Source of the DNA: Flavobacteriales bacterium UBA958
Lineage (GTDB): Bacteria > Bacteroidota > Bacteroidia > Flavobacteriales_D > Crocinitomicaceae
Assembly (NCBI GenBank): GCA_002293045.1
Contig: DBCM01000029.1
Span: forward strand, 1 to 14,148
Direction: 5' to 3'
Length of the DNA: 14,148 bases
The notes beneath the pieces are model-generated. The model was not told the DNA's origin. It did no database searches and worked only from the letters and a program-made list of their open reading frames with translations. The position numbers and the translations under genes are program-made. Every line of letters starts with the position of its first letter. Within the stretch, counting starts at the first letter, position 1. Shown here one piece after another: positions 1 to 7,555 of the stretch.

Positions 1-6
1 CTCGTG

Positions 7-14
7 TAACTTTT
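7..14 (+). promoter_or_regulatory. possible -7 promoter element for the sigma/anti-sigma/PorP unit
   Basis: TAACTTTT matches the Bacteroidota housekeeping -7 element (TAnnTTTG) except at the last base. It lies 35 bases before the proposed TTG start of the sigma gene, so transcription would begin near position 20 with a leader of about 30 bases. The matching -33 element would fall outside the window and cannot be checked. A one-mismatch match in AT-rich DNA is weak evidence. Confidence 0.25.
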
Positions 15-49
15 ACCTGAAGCGAATTGTTTTAACTGAAACTGCAAGT

Positions 50-538
50 TTGAAGAAAAGTGATTATACGAAGGTGGTTCATGCGCATCAAGTAAGCCTC
101 TACCGGTTTGCGCTGAATTTTCTGGGATCCTCCGAGGATGCCAGAGACATCGTACAGGATGTTTTCGAAAAACTTTGGTTGAATGTCGATCGAATTGATC
201 ATGATAAAGTTAAAAGTTGGATGTTTACATGTACACACAACGCGATGCTCAACTTCATCAAACGAAGAGCGCGCATTGACTACATGCAATCCATTCATCT
301 TCAAGGGAACACCCAAGTGGATTCTTTTGAATTTGAAAGTAACGAAATCATTGAACAAACGGTTGGCATGCTCCCTCCCTTGCAAAAAAGCATTTTGTTG
401 ATGCGAGATTTAGAGGGCTACTCCTATGAAGAAATTGGAGATATGCTAAATCTAAATCCTTCTCAAGTCAAAGTGTACTTGTTTCGCGCAAGAGGAAAGG
501 TGAAAAATCAGTTAAAAACCGTTCACTATTTCGCTTGA
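50..538 (+). CDS. ECF-type RNA polymerase sigma factor (SigP-like position)
   Basis: This is a 162-residue sigma-70 family protein of the small extracytoplasmic-function class, which directs RNA polymerase to a dedicated promoter set. Region 2 covers about residues 11-76, with the core-binding and -10-reading segment around SSEDARDIVQDVFEKLW (27-43). Region 4 covers about 103-156, with a helix-turn-helix around GYSYEEIGDMLNLNPSQVK (123-141) and the typical end FRARGKVK. The start is TTG at 50. No ATG precedes region 2 (the first in-frame ATG is codon 58), and the frame stays open to the left edge, so a start outside the window is possible. Its stop overlaps the next gene (TTGA), which implies translational coupling with its presumed anti-sigma partner. 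The class is certain; the regulon is unknown. Because PorP-type genes follow, a role like that of Porphyromonas SigP in type IX secretion control is a reasonable inference but is not shown. Confidence 0.9.
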   Translation: MKKSDYTKVVHAHQVSLYRFALNFLGSSEDARDIVQDVFEKLWLNVDRIDHDKVKSWMFTCTHNAMLNFIKRRARIDYMQSIHLQGNTQVDSFEFESNEIIEQTVGMLPPLQKSILLMRDLEGYSYEEIGDMLNLNPSQVKVYLFRARGKVKNQLKTVHYFA

Positions 539-2196
539 ATTCTCCAACCCACGAAAATATTGATCAATGGCTGTTCGATTTAATCGAAGGCAACCTTTCT
601 GAGTCGCAAGAACAGGAATTGCGTATTTTTCTCTTACTCAATCCGGAATACGAAGCAGACTTAGAGGCCTGGGAAAAATCACGTGTAAAGTTTCCAATCG
701 TCGATGCGGAAATGGTCTCCTCCTTCAATTTTGGCGTGCAAGAAGAAACCGAAAAACGCAAAAAACGTCCCCTCGGTCTATGGTTATTATCCGCCACCTA
801 TGCGCTTATGTTGATTTTTAGCTTGGTGTATTTGGGTAATTCATCCAATGCAGCAACTAATAAACAAGCAAATAAAAAATCCTTTGTAAGTGCGAGCTTC
901 TCCAAGAAGGCTCAAACCATCCAGCCGCGTAACCAAAGTTCGCATGCATCGTATGCTCAAGCCGAGGCTTTTAATCATCAATACCAGTCAAATTCGAATC
1001 CCTTGACGAAAAACTTATTGCGTTCAAACAATTATAATTCCACCCCAGCGTTTTCCGATCCGAATCAAGCTCTTGACTTGTTAGTAAAGGAACCTTCAAC
1101 ATTGAATCGCATCGACCGTATTGAATTGAACGCCCCGAAATCGAGTTTAATCGTGGAAACTACTGCCCAATTACTTGGGGAACAGGAAACCAAGACAAAT
1201 CAAGGAGTTAAACGAAAAGTTAACATCACACTTCCTTCTTTGCACATCAGTAAAAACTCCATGTTGGCAAAGTATTTCAGAAAAGAAACAAGCAGCGCTA
1301 CGATCAAAGATCGCGTTTTTGTAATCCAAGAAAAAAGTCACCTAGACATTGCCGAGGCTTTTGTAGGAAATCGTTCGCAAACCCGCTTTCAAACCATGAG
1401 TACTGCACGTTGGATTGGTACGGAAAACCAGAAATTAAGTCAACAAATTTCGGTGGATGGATATTCCAGAAATTTGCGAAGCGGATTCGGAGTGCTAGCA
1501 AACTACTCTGACTTCGGAAACGGCACCATTCAAGATTGGAACGTACGGTTGATTTATTCCCCGAAAGTAGCCCTTGGTAAGTTCATATTGTTTGAGCCTT
1601 CGATTTCGTATGTGGTCGGACAAAAATCGATTAATTCAACCAAAGCTATCAATCATTCTACCTTTGAATACCAGAGCCATCAAGTGCAGCAATTCAATTA
1701 CGACCTAACTAAACCCATTGGTAATTCGTTGTATTATCGAGATATAAACGCCGGTATAAATATGAATTTGGGACCGGTATTTGTCGGAATGAACACACAA
1801 AACATCCTTAGGCATCAGGACAACATCCACACGAATAAATTTGATACCATCGACAGGGCGCATCAACAAACCAACCTGTATGTTGGAACCGATTTCTCTG
1901 CTAAAAAAGGTAGAATCATGTTTTCACCAATGCTTTCTCATTCCATTGTTCAAGGTACCCATTTCACCCAATTGGGAGCAAGTCTTCAACTCGGTAATGT
2001 GGTACTTGGTGGAAATTATGGCTCAAATTCATCCGCTGGAGCATTAATAGGTTACCAATCGAAAAACTTTTCCATAATGGCGCAAAGCTTTAAAACAAAG
2101 CCATTGACGAGCATTGAACCGCAATTTATGCATCAATTAACTGTAAGATTTAATACTAATATTAGTCGAAAAACAAGACGTTATTTATATTTGTAA
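535..2196 (+). CDS. anti-sigma-like protein fused to a PorP/SprF-like outer-membrane barrel
   Basis: This 553-residue protein has four parts. Residues 1-79 form a cytoplasmic head with the Bacteroidota anti-sigma-like pattern (W12, FDLIEGNLS, FLLLNPE). Residues 80-101 are one hydrophobic helix preceded by KRKKR (74-78), which predicts N-in topology. Residues 102-265 are a Ser/Asn/Gln-rich linker. Residues 266-545 are a beta-rich domain. AFVGNRSQTRFQTMSTARW (275-293) aligns without gaps to residues 39-57 of the downstream PorP (A, G, R and W kept), and SGFGVLANYSDFGNGTI (316-332) matches SGGLGFIATHDQQGRGTI there. The barrel ends at residue 541 against 304 in PorP, so the lengths agree. The family motifs NPALAGS and LDWSKLTFGDMID are eroded. 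The TTG start at 535 overlaps the sigma stop; the first in-frame ATG (codon 60) would remove the head. The architecture resembles the dual membrane-spanning anti-sigma (Dma) proteins of Bacteroides. Anti-sigma activity is inferred from the head and the gene order. Confidence 0.82.
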   Translation: MNSPTHENIDQWLFDLIEGNLSESQEQELRIFLLLNPEYEADLEAWEKSRVKFPIVDAEMVSSFNFGVQEETEKRKKRPLGLWLLSATYALMLIFSLVYLGNSSNAATNKQANKKSFVSASFSKKAQTIQPRNQSSHASYAQAEAFNHQYQSNSNPLTKNLLRSNNYNSTPAFSDPNQALDLLVKEPSTLNRIDRIELNAPKSSLIVETTAQLLGEQETKTNQGVKRKVNITLPSLHISKNSMLAKYFRKETSSATIKDRVFVIQEKSHLDIAEAFVGNRSQTRFQTMSTARWIGTENQKLSQQISVDGYSRNLRSGFGVLANYSDFGNGTIQDWNVRLIYSPKVALGKFILFEPSISYVVGQKSINSTKAINHSTFEYQSHQVQQFNYDLTKPIGNSLYYRDINAGINMNLGPVFVGMNTQNILRHQDNIHTNKFDTIDRAHQQTNLYVGTDFSAKKGRIMFSPMLSHSIVQGTHFTQLGASLQLGNVVLGGNYGSNSSAGALIGYQSKNFSIMAQSFKTKPLTSIEPQFMHQLTVRFNTNISRKTRRYLYL

Positions 2197-2198
2197 CT

Positions 2199-3164
2199 AT
2201 GAACATGAAAAAAATCATCTTTTTGGCCTTGCTTTCTGTTGTTTCTGTGGACGTTGTTGCGCAAGATCCAACCTTTACTCAGTTCTATGCGAACCCGATT
2301 TATTTGAATCCTGCCCTAGCAGGTTCAACCGGCTGTCCGCGTGTTTCCATGAACTACAGAAATGAATGGCCGCAACTCACTGGAAACTACATTACCTACA
2401 GCTTAGCTTACGATAGCTATGTTAAAAGTATCTCTGGAGGCTTAGGATTTATTGCAACGCATGACCAACAAGGACGTGGAACAATCTCCACCACCATGGT
2501 AGGCGCCATCTATTCGTACAACCTTCGTGTAAACCGAAAGTTTTCGATGATGTTTGGTGCGAGAGCCGCCTATTATCAAAAATATTTAGACTGGAGTAAA
2601 TTAACCTTTGGGGATATGATTGACCCACGTCGCGGATTCATTTATCAGACGGGTGATGTTCCCCGTGGAAATGGAAGAAGAGGCTATTTCGATGCTTCTG
2701 CTGGTTTTGTAGGATATACCGATATCTTTTACTTCGGCGGTGCTATACACCATTTGAATACGCCAGACGAATCCATGATCTTAGGAACAAGTAAACTTCC
2801 TATGCGTTTTACAGGACATGCCGGTGCAAACATAAAATTGGGAAGAAATAAATTTTCTAACTCAACCTCCATCATGCCAAATGTTATCTATCAATACCAA
2901 AACGGTTTTCAAGAATTAAACATTGGTACATATATCAAATATGAAAACTTCACTGCTGGTGTTTGGTACAGAAATCGGGATGCCTTTATTTTATGCTTAG
3001 GCATTTCAACCCCTAAATTCAAGGTTGGATATTCTTACGATATTACCGTTTCAAAACTTGGAAACGGAGTCTCTGGAGGTTCGCATGAAGTATCCTTAGG
3101 GTTCAACTTTGCATGTAAAAAGAAACCGAAGAACTTTAGAAAAATCAGCTGTCCTTCGTTCTAA
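2199..3164 (+). CDS. PorP/SprF-family type IX secretion system outer-membrane protein
   Basis: PorP/SprF proteins are outer-membrane barrels needed for type IX secretion. PorP anchors the ring and motor complex through periplasmic partners, and SprF-like versions help export cargo with type B C-terminal domains. The protein has a signal peptide that probably ends after AQ (21-22), and then the family signature DPTFTQFYANPIYLNPALAGS (its core NPALAGS is 37-43). RNEWP (54-58) and LDWSKLTFGDMID (130-142) follow, as does a late GYSYD (277-281) before the last strands. After the final strand (about 304) there is a basic tail, CKKKPKNFRKISCPSF. The length of 321 residues is normal for the family. 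ATG at 2199 is two bases after the upstream stop; ATG at 2205 gives an equally good signal peptide (MKKIIF). The gene ends tail-to-tail with the minus-strand amidohydrolase. Whether it acts as the core PorP or as a cargo-specific SprF cannot be decided here; no cargo gene is visible. Confidence 0.92.
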   Translation: MNMKKIIFLALLSVVSVDVVAQDPTFTQFYANPIYLNPALAGSTGCPRVSMNYRNEWPQLTGNYITYSLAYDSYVKSISGGLGFIATHDQQGRGTISTTMVGAIYSYNLRVNRKFSMMFGARAAYYQKYLDWSKLTFGDMIDPRRGFIYQTGDVPRGNGRRGYFDASAGFVGYTDIFYFGGAIHHLNTPDESMILGTSKLPMRFTGHAGANIKLGRNKFSNSTSIMPNVIYQYQNGFQELNIGTYIKYENFTAGVWYRNRDAFILCLGISTPKFKVGYSYDITVSKLGNGVSGGSHEVSLGFNFACKKKPKNFRKISCPSF

Positions 3165-4771
3165 TATTCCGTAGCATCAAAGCGGAGTATTCCCCGAACA
3201 TAGGTAGCCACTGAACGGTTATCTGCAGGAATGTTTTTCTCTGATATTGGTTTCTCACAGAGGAAAAACGTAGCCTCCATTCCCTGAATAAGCATTCCGC
3301 GCTTAGATTCACTAAACGACGCGAATTGCGGCCAAATGGTCATTCCTTTCAAGGCTGTATTTAACTCCAAGGCCTCCTTTGCCAAATACCCGTTTACCGG
3401 TTTATTCTCCAAATTTACGCGAAGCACTGCAGCCCGAAGTGTTAAAAAAGGATTTATTTCCTCAACAGGGAAATCTGTACCTAAGGCCAACATTCCGAAT
3501 TGATTATATAACGATTGATACGCATACGCCCCTTTTAATCGTTCTTTACCGAGGCGACGTTCCGCCCAATCATGGTCAGAAGTTGCATGCGTTGGTTGTA
3601 CGGAAGGAAAAACGGCATACGTTCCGAACAGATGCATATCCGACGGGTCTACGACCTGTGCATGCTCAATCCTCCATCGGTGATCTGGATTTTGTTCGAA
3701 AGCTCGCTTGTATGCATTTAACACGAGTTGATTTCCTTGATCTCCAATCGCATGGGTGTTAAGTTGGTAGTCCAACGCTAACGAACGCTCTATCCACATG
3801 GACAAGGTCTCGTTACTCGTTAGTTGCTGCCCTGAGAATCCTTTTCTGTCGGCATAAGGGGCTTTTAACAGCGCACCCCGCGAACCTAAGGCACCATCCA
3901 TATACAGTTTGAAACTGCGAATGCTTAAATTCTTGTGCACCATGTGACCGTGTTTTTTGGCAAATTGATAATTCTCCTCGTTCGCCGTGAGCATGGCATA
4001 AATGTCTAGGGAAAGTTTGTTTTGCTCCACCATACGCTTGAGCAATGCTACTTGCCAACGCAGCAGTCCTGCCTCATGGACACCAGTGACACCAAATGCA
4101 TAGAGTTTCTGTTGAATCTTCAACAACTCTGCTGCATATTCCTGTTCAGAAAAATCACTCAATTTCGCTTCCGGTATTGACATGTCGTTATCGATGAATA
4201 ATCCAGTTGTAAACGGGCCTTCCAACAGTACGGTCTTCGAAGGGTTAATTTTATTTAGTAAGGCTTTATTCACCAACAAGGCATGACCATCAATTCGATA
4301 AACAGCTACGGGAATGGCGGGAAACGCCAAAGAAATCATTTCATTGGTAGGCATTTGATCCTCTTTCCATCGCGTTTGGTCCCACCCTCTTCCAATAATA
4401 AAGGTTCGTTTTTTATTTTTAAGGTAGATTTTTACTCGATCTACGACTTCCTCCATCGACGAACAATCGGTTAAATCAACGCCGAGATTTTGTTTCGCTA
4501 AAGAGAACATGTGTGTATGAGCATCCGTAAAACCGGGATAAATATCTTTCTGTTTGGCATCTACTTCTTCATCTGCACGATACTTATTTAATATTTGTCG
4601 TTCCGGCCCCACTTCAACAATGATTCCATCCCGAATCGCCATGGCCTCCTCGATGGTGTTCTGATCATCCATACAATGGATTTTGCCATTATGGACTACA
4701 AGGTCTACCTTTACCCCTTTCATACAGCTTGCTGTTGCTAAAATAAGCAACATAAATAGACTAAATTTCAT
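3161..4771 (-). CDS. lipoprotein amidohydrolase, YtcJ/Amidohydro_3 family
   Basis: This is a metal-dependent amidohydrolase of the amidohydrolase-superfamily branch that includes YtcJ and N-substituted formamide deformylases; the substrate is unknown. Counted from the start chosen here (536 residues), the sequence shows the first metal site DAHTH (H85, H87), a Lys in FKLYMDGALGSRG (K288), HAIGDQG (H340), EHAQ (H370) and the late Asp in LGTDFPVEE (D432). This is the expected order of superfamily metal and catalytic residues. The frame is open up to an ATG at 4804, but I prefer ATG 4771: it puts MKFSLFMLLILATASC at the N-terminus, a lipoprotein signal with C16 as the lipid-bearing Cys, and it leaves 10 bases after the tamL-like stop rather than an overlap. 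It is therefore probably periplasmic or membrane-bound. It is co-directional with the TamL-like gene, likely as an operon. Its stop overlaps porP by four bases tail-to-tail. Confidence 0.9.
   Translation of the reverse strand: MKFSLFMLLILATASCMKGVKVDLVVHNGKIHCMDDQNTIEEAMAIRDGIIVEVGPERQILNKYRADEEVDAKQKDIYPGFTDAHTHMFSLAKQNLGVDLTDCSSMEEVVDRVKIYLKNKKRTFIIGRGWDQTRWKEDQMPTNEMISLAFPAIPVAVYRIDGHALLVNKALLNKINPSKTVLLEGPFTTGLFIDNDMSIPEAKLSDFSEQEYAAELLKIQQKLYAFGVTGVHEAGLLRWQVALLKRMVEQNKLSLDIYAMLTANEENYQFAKKHGHMVHKNLSIRSFKLYMDGALGSRGALLKAPYADRKGFSGQQLTSNETLSMWIERSLALDYQLNTHAIGDQGNQLVLNAYKRAFEQNPDHRWRIEHAQVVDPSDMHLFGTYAVFPSVQPTHATSDHDWAERRLGKERLKGAYAYQSLYNQFGMLALGTDFPVEEINPFLTLRAAVLRVNLENKPVNGYLAKEALELNTALKGMTIWPQFASFSESKRGMLIQGMEATFFLCEKPISEKNIPADNRSVATYVRGILRFDATEY
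3163..3191 (+). terminator. hairpin at the tail-to-tail junction, possible terminator
   Basis: AATATTCCG (3163-3171) can pair with CGGAGTATT (3183-3191) as nine base pairs, one of them a U-G wobble that is favourable only in the + strand transcript. The loop is 11 bases. The stem begins inside the porP stop codon and lies inside the last codons of the convergent amidohydrolase. No T-tract follows, so intrinsic termination would be weak. It could equally be a 3'-end stabiliser or chance. There is no other room for a terminator between the two genes. Confidence 0.3.
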
Positions 4772-4781
4772 ATGTTTATGC

Positions 4782-7526
4782 TTAAAATGGTAGGCCAATT
4801 CCAAAATTTAGGGACGGAAGGAAGGGTCTTGGCATAATTTCTTTCATGGCGTTAATTTGCTCGCTTGCGGAGCCGGAAATCCCATAATATTGTGCACCTT
4901 CTATATAATACGAGGATCTATCTTGAAACACCCAGCGAGCTTTTTCTGGCAAGGCAGGATTTCGCATGGGAAATCCAAGGTCAAGCCGCACAATAAAAAA
5001 GTCTAAATCAATTCGCAAACCTGTACCTAAGGTAAAAGCAAGTTGCTTATAAAAATCGGGGGAAAAAGAAGCTCCTACCCGATTGTCATCGGTTCTACTG
5101 GTCCAAATATTCCCAAAATCGGTAAATACTACAGACTTCAACATTTTACTTAGTGAAAACCGAAATTCAACAGAGCCGCCGATACGAATATCCCCAATTT
5201 GCGTTGCAGTACCGGTAGAATCAAGGTAGCTTTTGTAAACCCCAGGACCGAGAAGTCGCGCCTTCCATCCACGATTATCGTTGGCACCACCGGCAAAAAA
5301 ACTATAATCATAAGGCATGGAAGTGGTTGAATTTCCATAGGGTAAACCAAATCCTGCCATGAACTTTCCCGCCAGCTGTGTGGAGGCATTAAAGCGCTTC
5401 GTTAATACCAATTGATTATCGTTTCGAATAAATTCGGCGAAGACGTTGCCATAAAATGTATGTTGTCCCCCACTAATGGTATCGGCGTTTTTTGTTAAAA
5501 AGGCAAGGGTGTTTCCCGCGAGTGAAATCGAACTGGTCAGGTTAATATCCATGCTTGTTTTACGGGAGGAGTGCCCTTCATCCGCTACATAATCCTTATT
5601 CACATTTGAAAATTCAAATTGAAATTTAAAATCCTCCCAAATCAGCTGATTGCTGTAGGAATTTCTTAAAAACAAATCGCTCAAGGTGTTAATCTGATTC
5701 TGAAAGGCATCTGAATTATCGAATTGAACAAACTTAATCGTTGATGCAAAGGGCAAACCAAAGGTAAACACCTGAGTTTTATCAACTTTCCAACGCCACG
5801 TGTAGTTCATTTGGAATACCCGTCGAGTAAAGATATCACGTCGTTCGAAATTTAAGCCTGCACCAATCACTGTAATCGGCTTTTGACGTTTCGAGAGCAA
5901 CCATACCGGGGTGGGAAAAAGACCGGGGATTTCTATTTTGAGATTGGGTCCGAACTCCAAGGTATTAAACGCCCTTCCACCCGTTGTCCCGTCATCGAAA
6001 ACGATCGGTTGAGATTCAAATCCCCCTCCAAGCGTAAACGTAAACTTCTCCCCTCCGCGAAATACATTATTGTTGACGTAATTCATTGAAGCATTTACTC
6101 CTAATAAACCGAAGGATGAAGTAAATCGTGGCTCAAAGGAAAAGGATTGTTTCTTTTTAGGAACCAAAAAATAATGAACATTCACTTGGTTTTTTCCCGG
6201 AACCTCATAGAATACTGGCTTAATTGTAGTGAATAGATTCAATTGGCTTAAAAACTGATAACTTCTTTCTAGATACTTATCTTTGAAGTAATTCGTGGGT
6301 TCCAAGTAATTTTGAAGCTCGAGTAAATGAGGTCTAACACTGGGCTTGTCGCCATTAAAATGGACATCGACCATTCGAAATGGATTTAAATCATGTTTCG
6401 TGAGCGTAAATCGTTTAATGGCATTTTTGTCACATTTCAATTTTCGGTATTCATATACCTCTGTAGTTGCCAGGAAGGATGATTCTAATGCGTCTTTGGA
6501 AGAATTCATATTCTTTTCAGCCAGGTAAGTACTATAAGGCATATCAATGCGATTGGTATCACTCAAGTGAAAGATGACTTTATTCACGAAATAATCCTTA
6601 AATGCAACGGTAACGAAGCTATCAGAAATACTTCCGTGAGGTATGCGCCTTGGCAAAAACTCAAGCCCCAAGGTTACCGATTTTTTTTGCGAATTGGTAT
6701 CCGCCAAGTAGCGTATGTTGGTATTTGTAAATCCAAACAAGGCCATGTCCCTCATTTCTCGAGCAACCAACTCACTGTGGTTTTTTAGCATATCTTCATC
6801 AAGTGTTTGATTTAATAGGGGGTGCTCGCCGGTCGCTTTAACTTGACGCGCTACGTAGGAGTTATACAGACTGGTTATCTTACTGGGTCCTTTCAAATAA
6901 ATTGAGTCAATCATGTAGGGTTTTCCTGCATTCACAAAAAAGGTCACAGTCGCGGTACGTTTTCGATAGTCCTTATTAATTTCCGCCTGTACCTGCGACT
7001 CATAATATCCTTTTTTTCGCAATAAAATCCCGAGTTGCTCAATAGACTTAACGTACAAATTAGTATCGAAAATCACAGGTTTTTCACCGTATTTGAATTT
7101 CAACCATTCACGAAAAAACCTACGAGGATGCTCTACATCTTTCATCGGAATAATCTTTTCCGTGTAGTAGTCCCGTCCCTTCGCTCGGGCGCTTTCAATA
7201 CGCGTTTGATTGATCCGATTCATTTTCTCTAAATTCCTCTGATTTTCAGCCAACAAGGCATCATTCTTTCGCTGACGTTTCGCTGCCACCTTCGCGGAAT
7301 CGACGCTATTAAAAAGGGAGAGACGAAATGGCATCCCTATTAATTGCTGGTTCGGTTGCTGGCGAATCACTTCTTCTAAATCAGCTGTTGTGAGGGTTCC
7401 CCCGCTTTTTTGTAATTTCACCTCGTTATCTTGCAATAAATAAAATCCCTTTGGGACATTTTTTGAAACCTGACAACTGAAGAGGAGGCCCAAAAAACAG
7501 CAGGAAAAAAAGATTTTATTCACCAT
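4782..7526 (-). CDS. tamL: TamL-like Omp85 (BamA/TamA family) outer-membrane assembly lipoprotein
   Basis: Omp85 proteins insert barrels or other material into the outer membrane. Bacteroidota carry a lipoprotein form of TamA called TamL. From ATG 7526 the protein has 914 residues and begins with MVNKIFF, a hydrophobic stretch and LLFSC (C18 lipobox). The soluble part (about 20-460) includes a charged helical segment (about 76-125) and POTRA-like repeats. A C-terminal 16-strand-type barrel follows from about 465 and ends in Phe (NFGIGLPF), as expected for BAM substrates. The lid-loop hallmark is present as FFAGGANDNRGW (about 743-754), with RGW in place of the usual RGF/RGY. A longer start at 7556 is possible but would put ten residues before the signal peptide and would abut the divergent methyltransferase start. 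TamB, its usual partner, is not in this window. Distinguishing TamL from another Omp85 lipoprotein needs a tree; the Omp85 class itself is clear. Confidence 0.85.
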   Translation of the reverse strand: MVNKIFFSCCFLGLLFSCQVSKNVPKGFYLLQDNEVKLQKSGGTLTTADLEEVIRQQPNQQLIGMPFRLSLFNSVDSAKVAAKRQRKNDALLAENQRNLEKMNRINQTRIESARAKGRDYYTEKIIPMKDVEHPRRFFREWLKFKYGEKPVIFDTNLYVKSIEQLGILLRKKGYYESQVQAEINKDYRKRTATVTFFVNAGKPYMIDSIYLKGPSKITSLYNSYVARQVKATGEHPLLNQTLDEDMLKNHSELVAREMRDMALFGFTNTNIRYLADTNSQKKSVTLGLEFLPRRIPHGSISDSFVTVAFKDYFVNKVIFHLSDTNRIDMPYSTYLAEKNMNSSKDALESSFLATTEVYEYRKLKCDKNAIKRFTLTKHDLNPFRMVDVHFNGDKPSVRPHLLELQNYLEPTNYFKDKYLERSYQFLSQLNLFTTIKPVFYEVPGKNQVNVHYFLVPKKKQSFSFEPRFTSSFGLLGVNASMNYVNNNVFRGGEKFTFTLGGGFESQPIVFDDGTTGGRAFNTLEFGPNLKIEIPGLFPTPVWLLSKRQKPITVIGAGLNFERRDIFTRRVFQMNYTWRWKVDKTQVFTFGLPFASTIKFVQFDNSDAFQNQINTLSDLFLRNSYSNQLIWEDFKFQFEFSNVNKDYVADEGHSSRKTSMDINLTSSISLAGNTLAFLTKNADTISGGQHTFYGNVFAEFIRNDNQLVLTKRFNASTQLAGKFMAGFGLPYGNSTTSMPYDYSFFAGGANDNRGWKARLLGPGVYKSYLDSTGTATQIGDIRIGGSVEFRFSLSKMLKSVVFTDFGNIWTSRTDDNRVGASFSPDFYKQLAFTLGTGLRIDLDFFIVRLDLGFPMRNPALPEKARWVFQDRSSYYIEGAQYYGISGSASEQINAMKEIMPRPFLPSLNFGIGLPF

Positions 7527-7555
7527 GGATACAACAAAATTAAGAATTTCAAGCA
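7527..7555. promoter_or_regulatory. 29-base divergent region with a -7-like element facing tamL
   Basis: This is the only DNA between the divergent starts of the TamL-like gene and the methyltransferase gene. On the - strand, TAATTTTG (7542 to 7535) matches the Bacteroidota -7 consensus exactly. It lies only eight bases before the tamL start, so the transcript would have almost no leader. No clear -33 TTG is at the standard spacing. No + strand promoter for the methyltransferase is evident here, so its promoter may lie inside the tamL coding region. Confidence 0.35.

Noticed and set aside
32..385. 117-codon open frame on the - strand opposite the sigma gene
   Set aside because: It lies wholly inside a well-supported sigma factor gene and its translation resembles no protein family.
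2186..2193. TATATTTG, an exact -7-like match just before porP, as an internal promoter
   Set aside because: It lies only five bases before the ATG, has no proper -33 TTG, and encodes the end of the fusion protein; chance matches are expected in this AT-rich DNA.
3379..3762. 127-codon + strand frame inside the amidohydrolase gene
   Set aside because: It is antisense to codons for conserved amidohydrolase motifs and has no domain or promoter of its own.
4772..4804. N-terminal extension of the amidohydrolase (start at 4804)
   Set aside because: It would precede a lipoprotein signal peptide with eleven His/Lys-rich residues and overlap the upstream gene; ATG 4771 is a better start.
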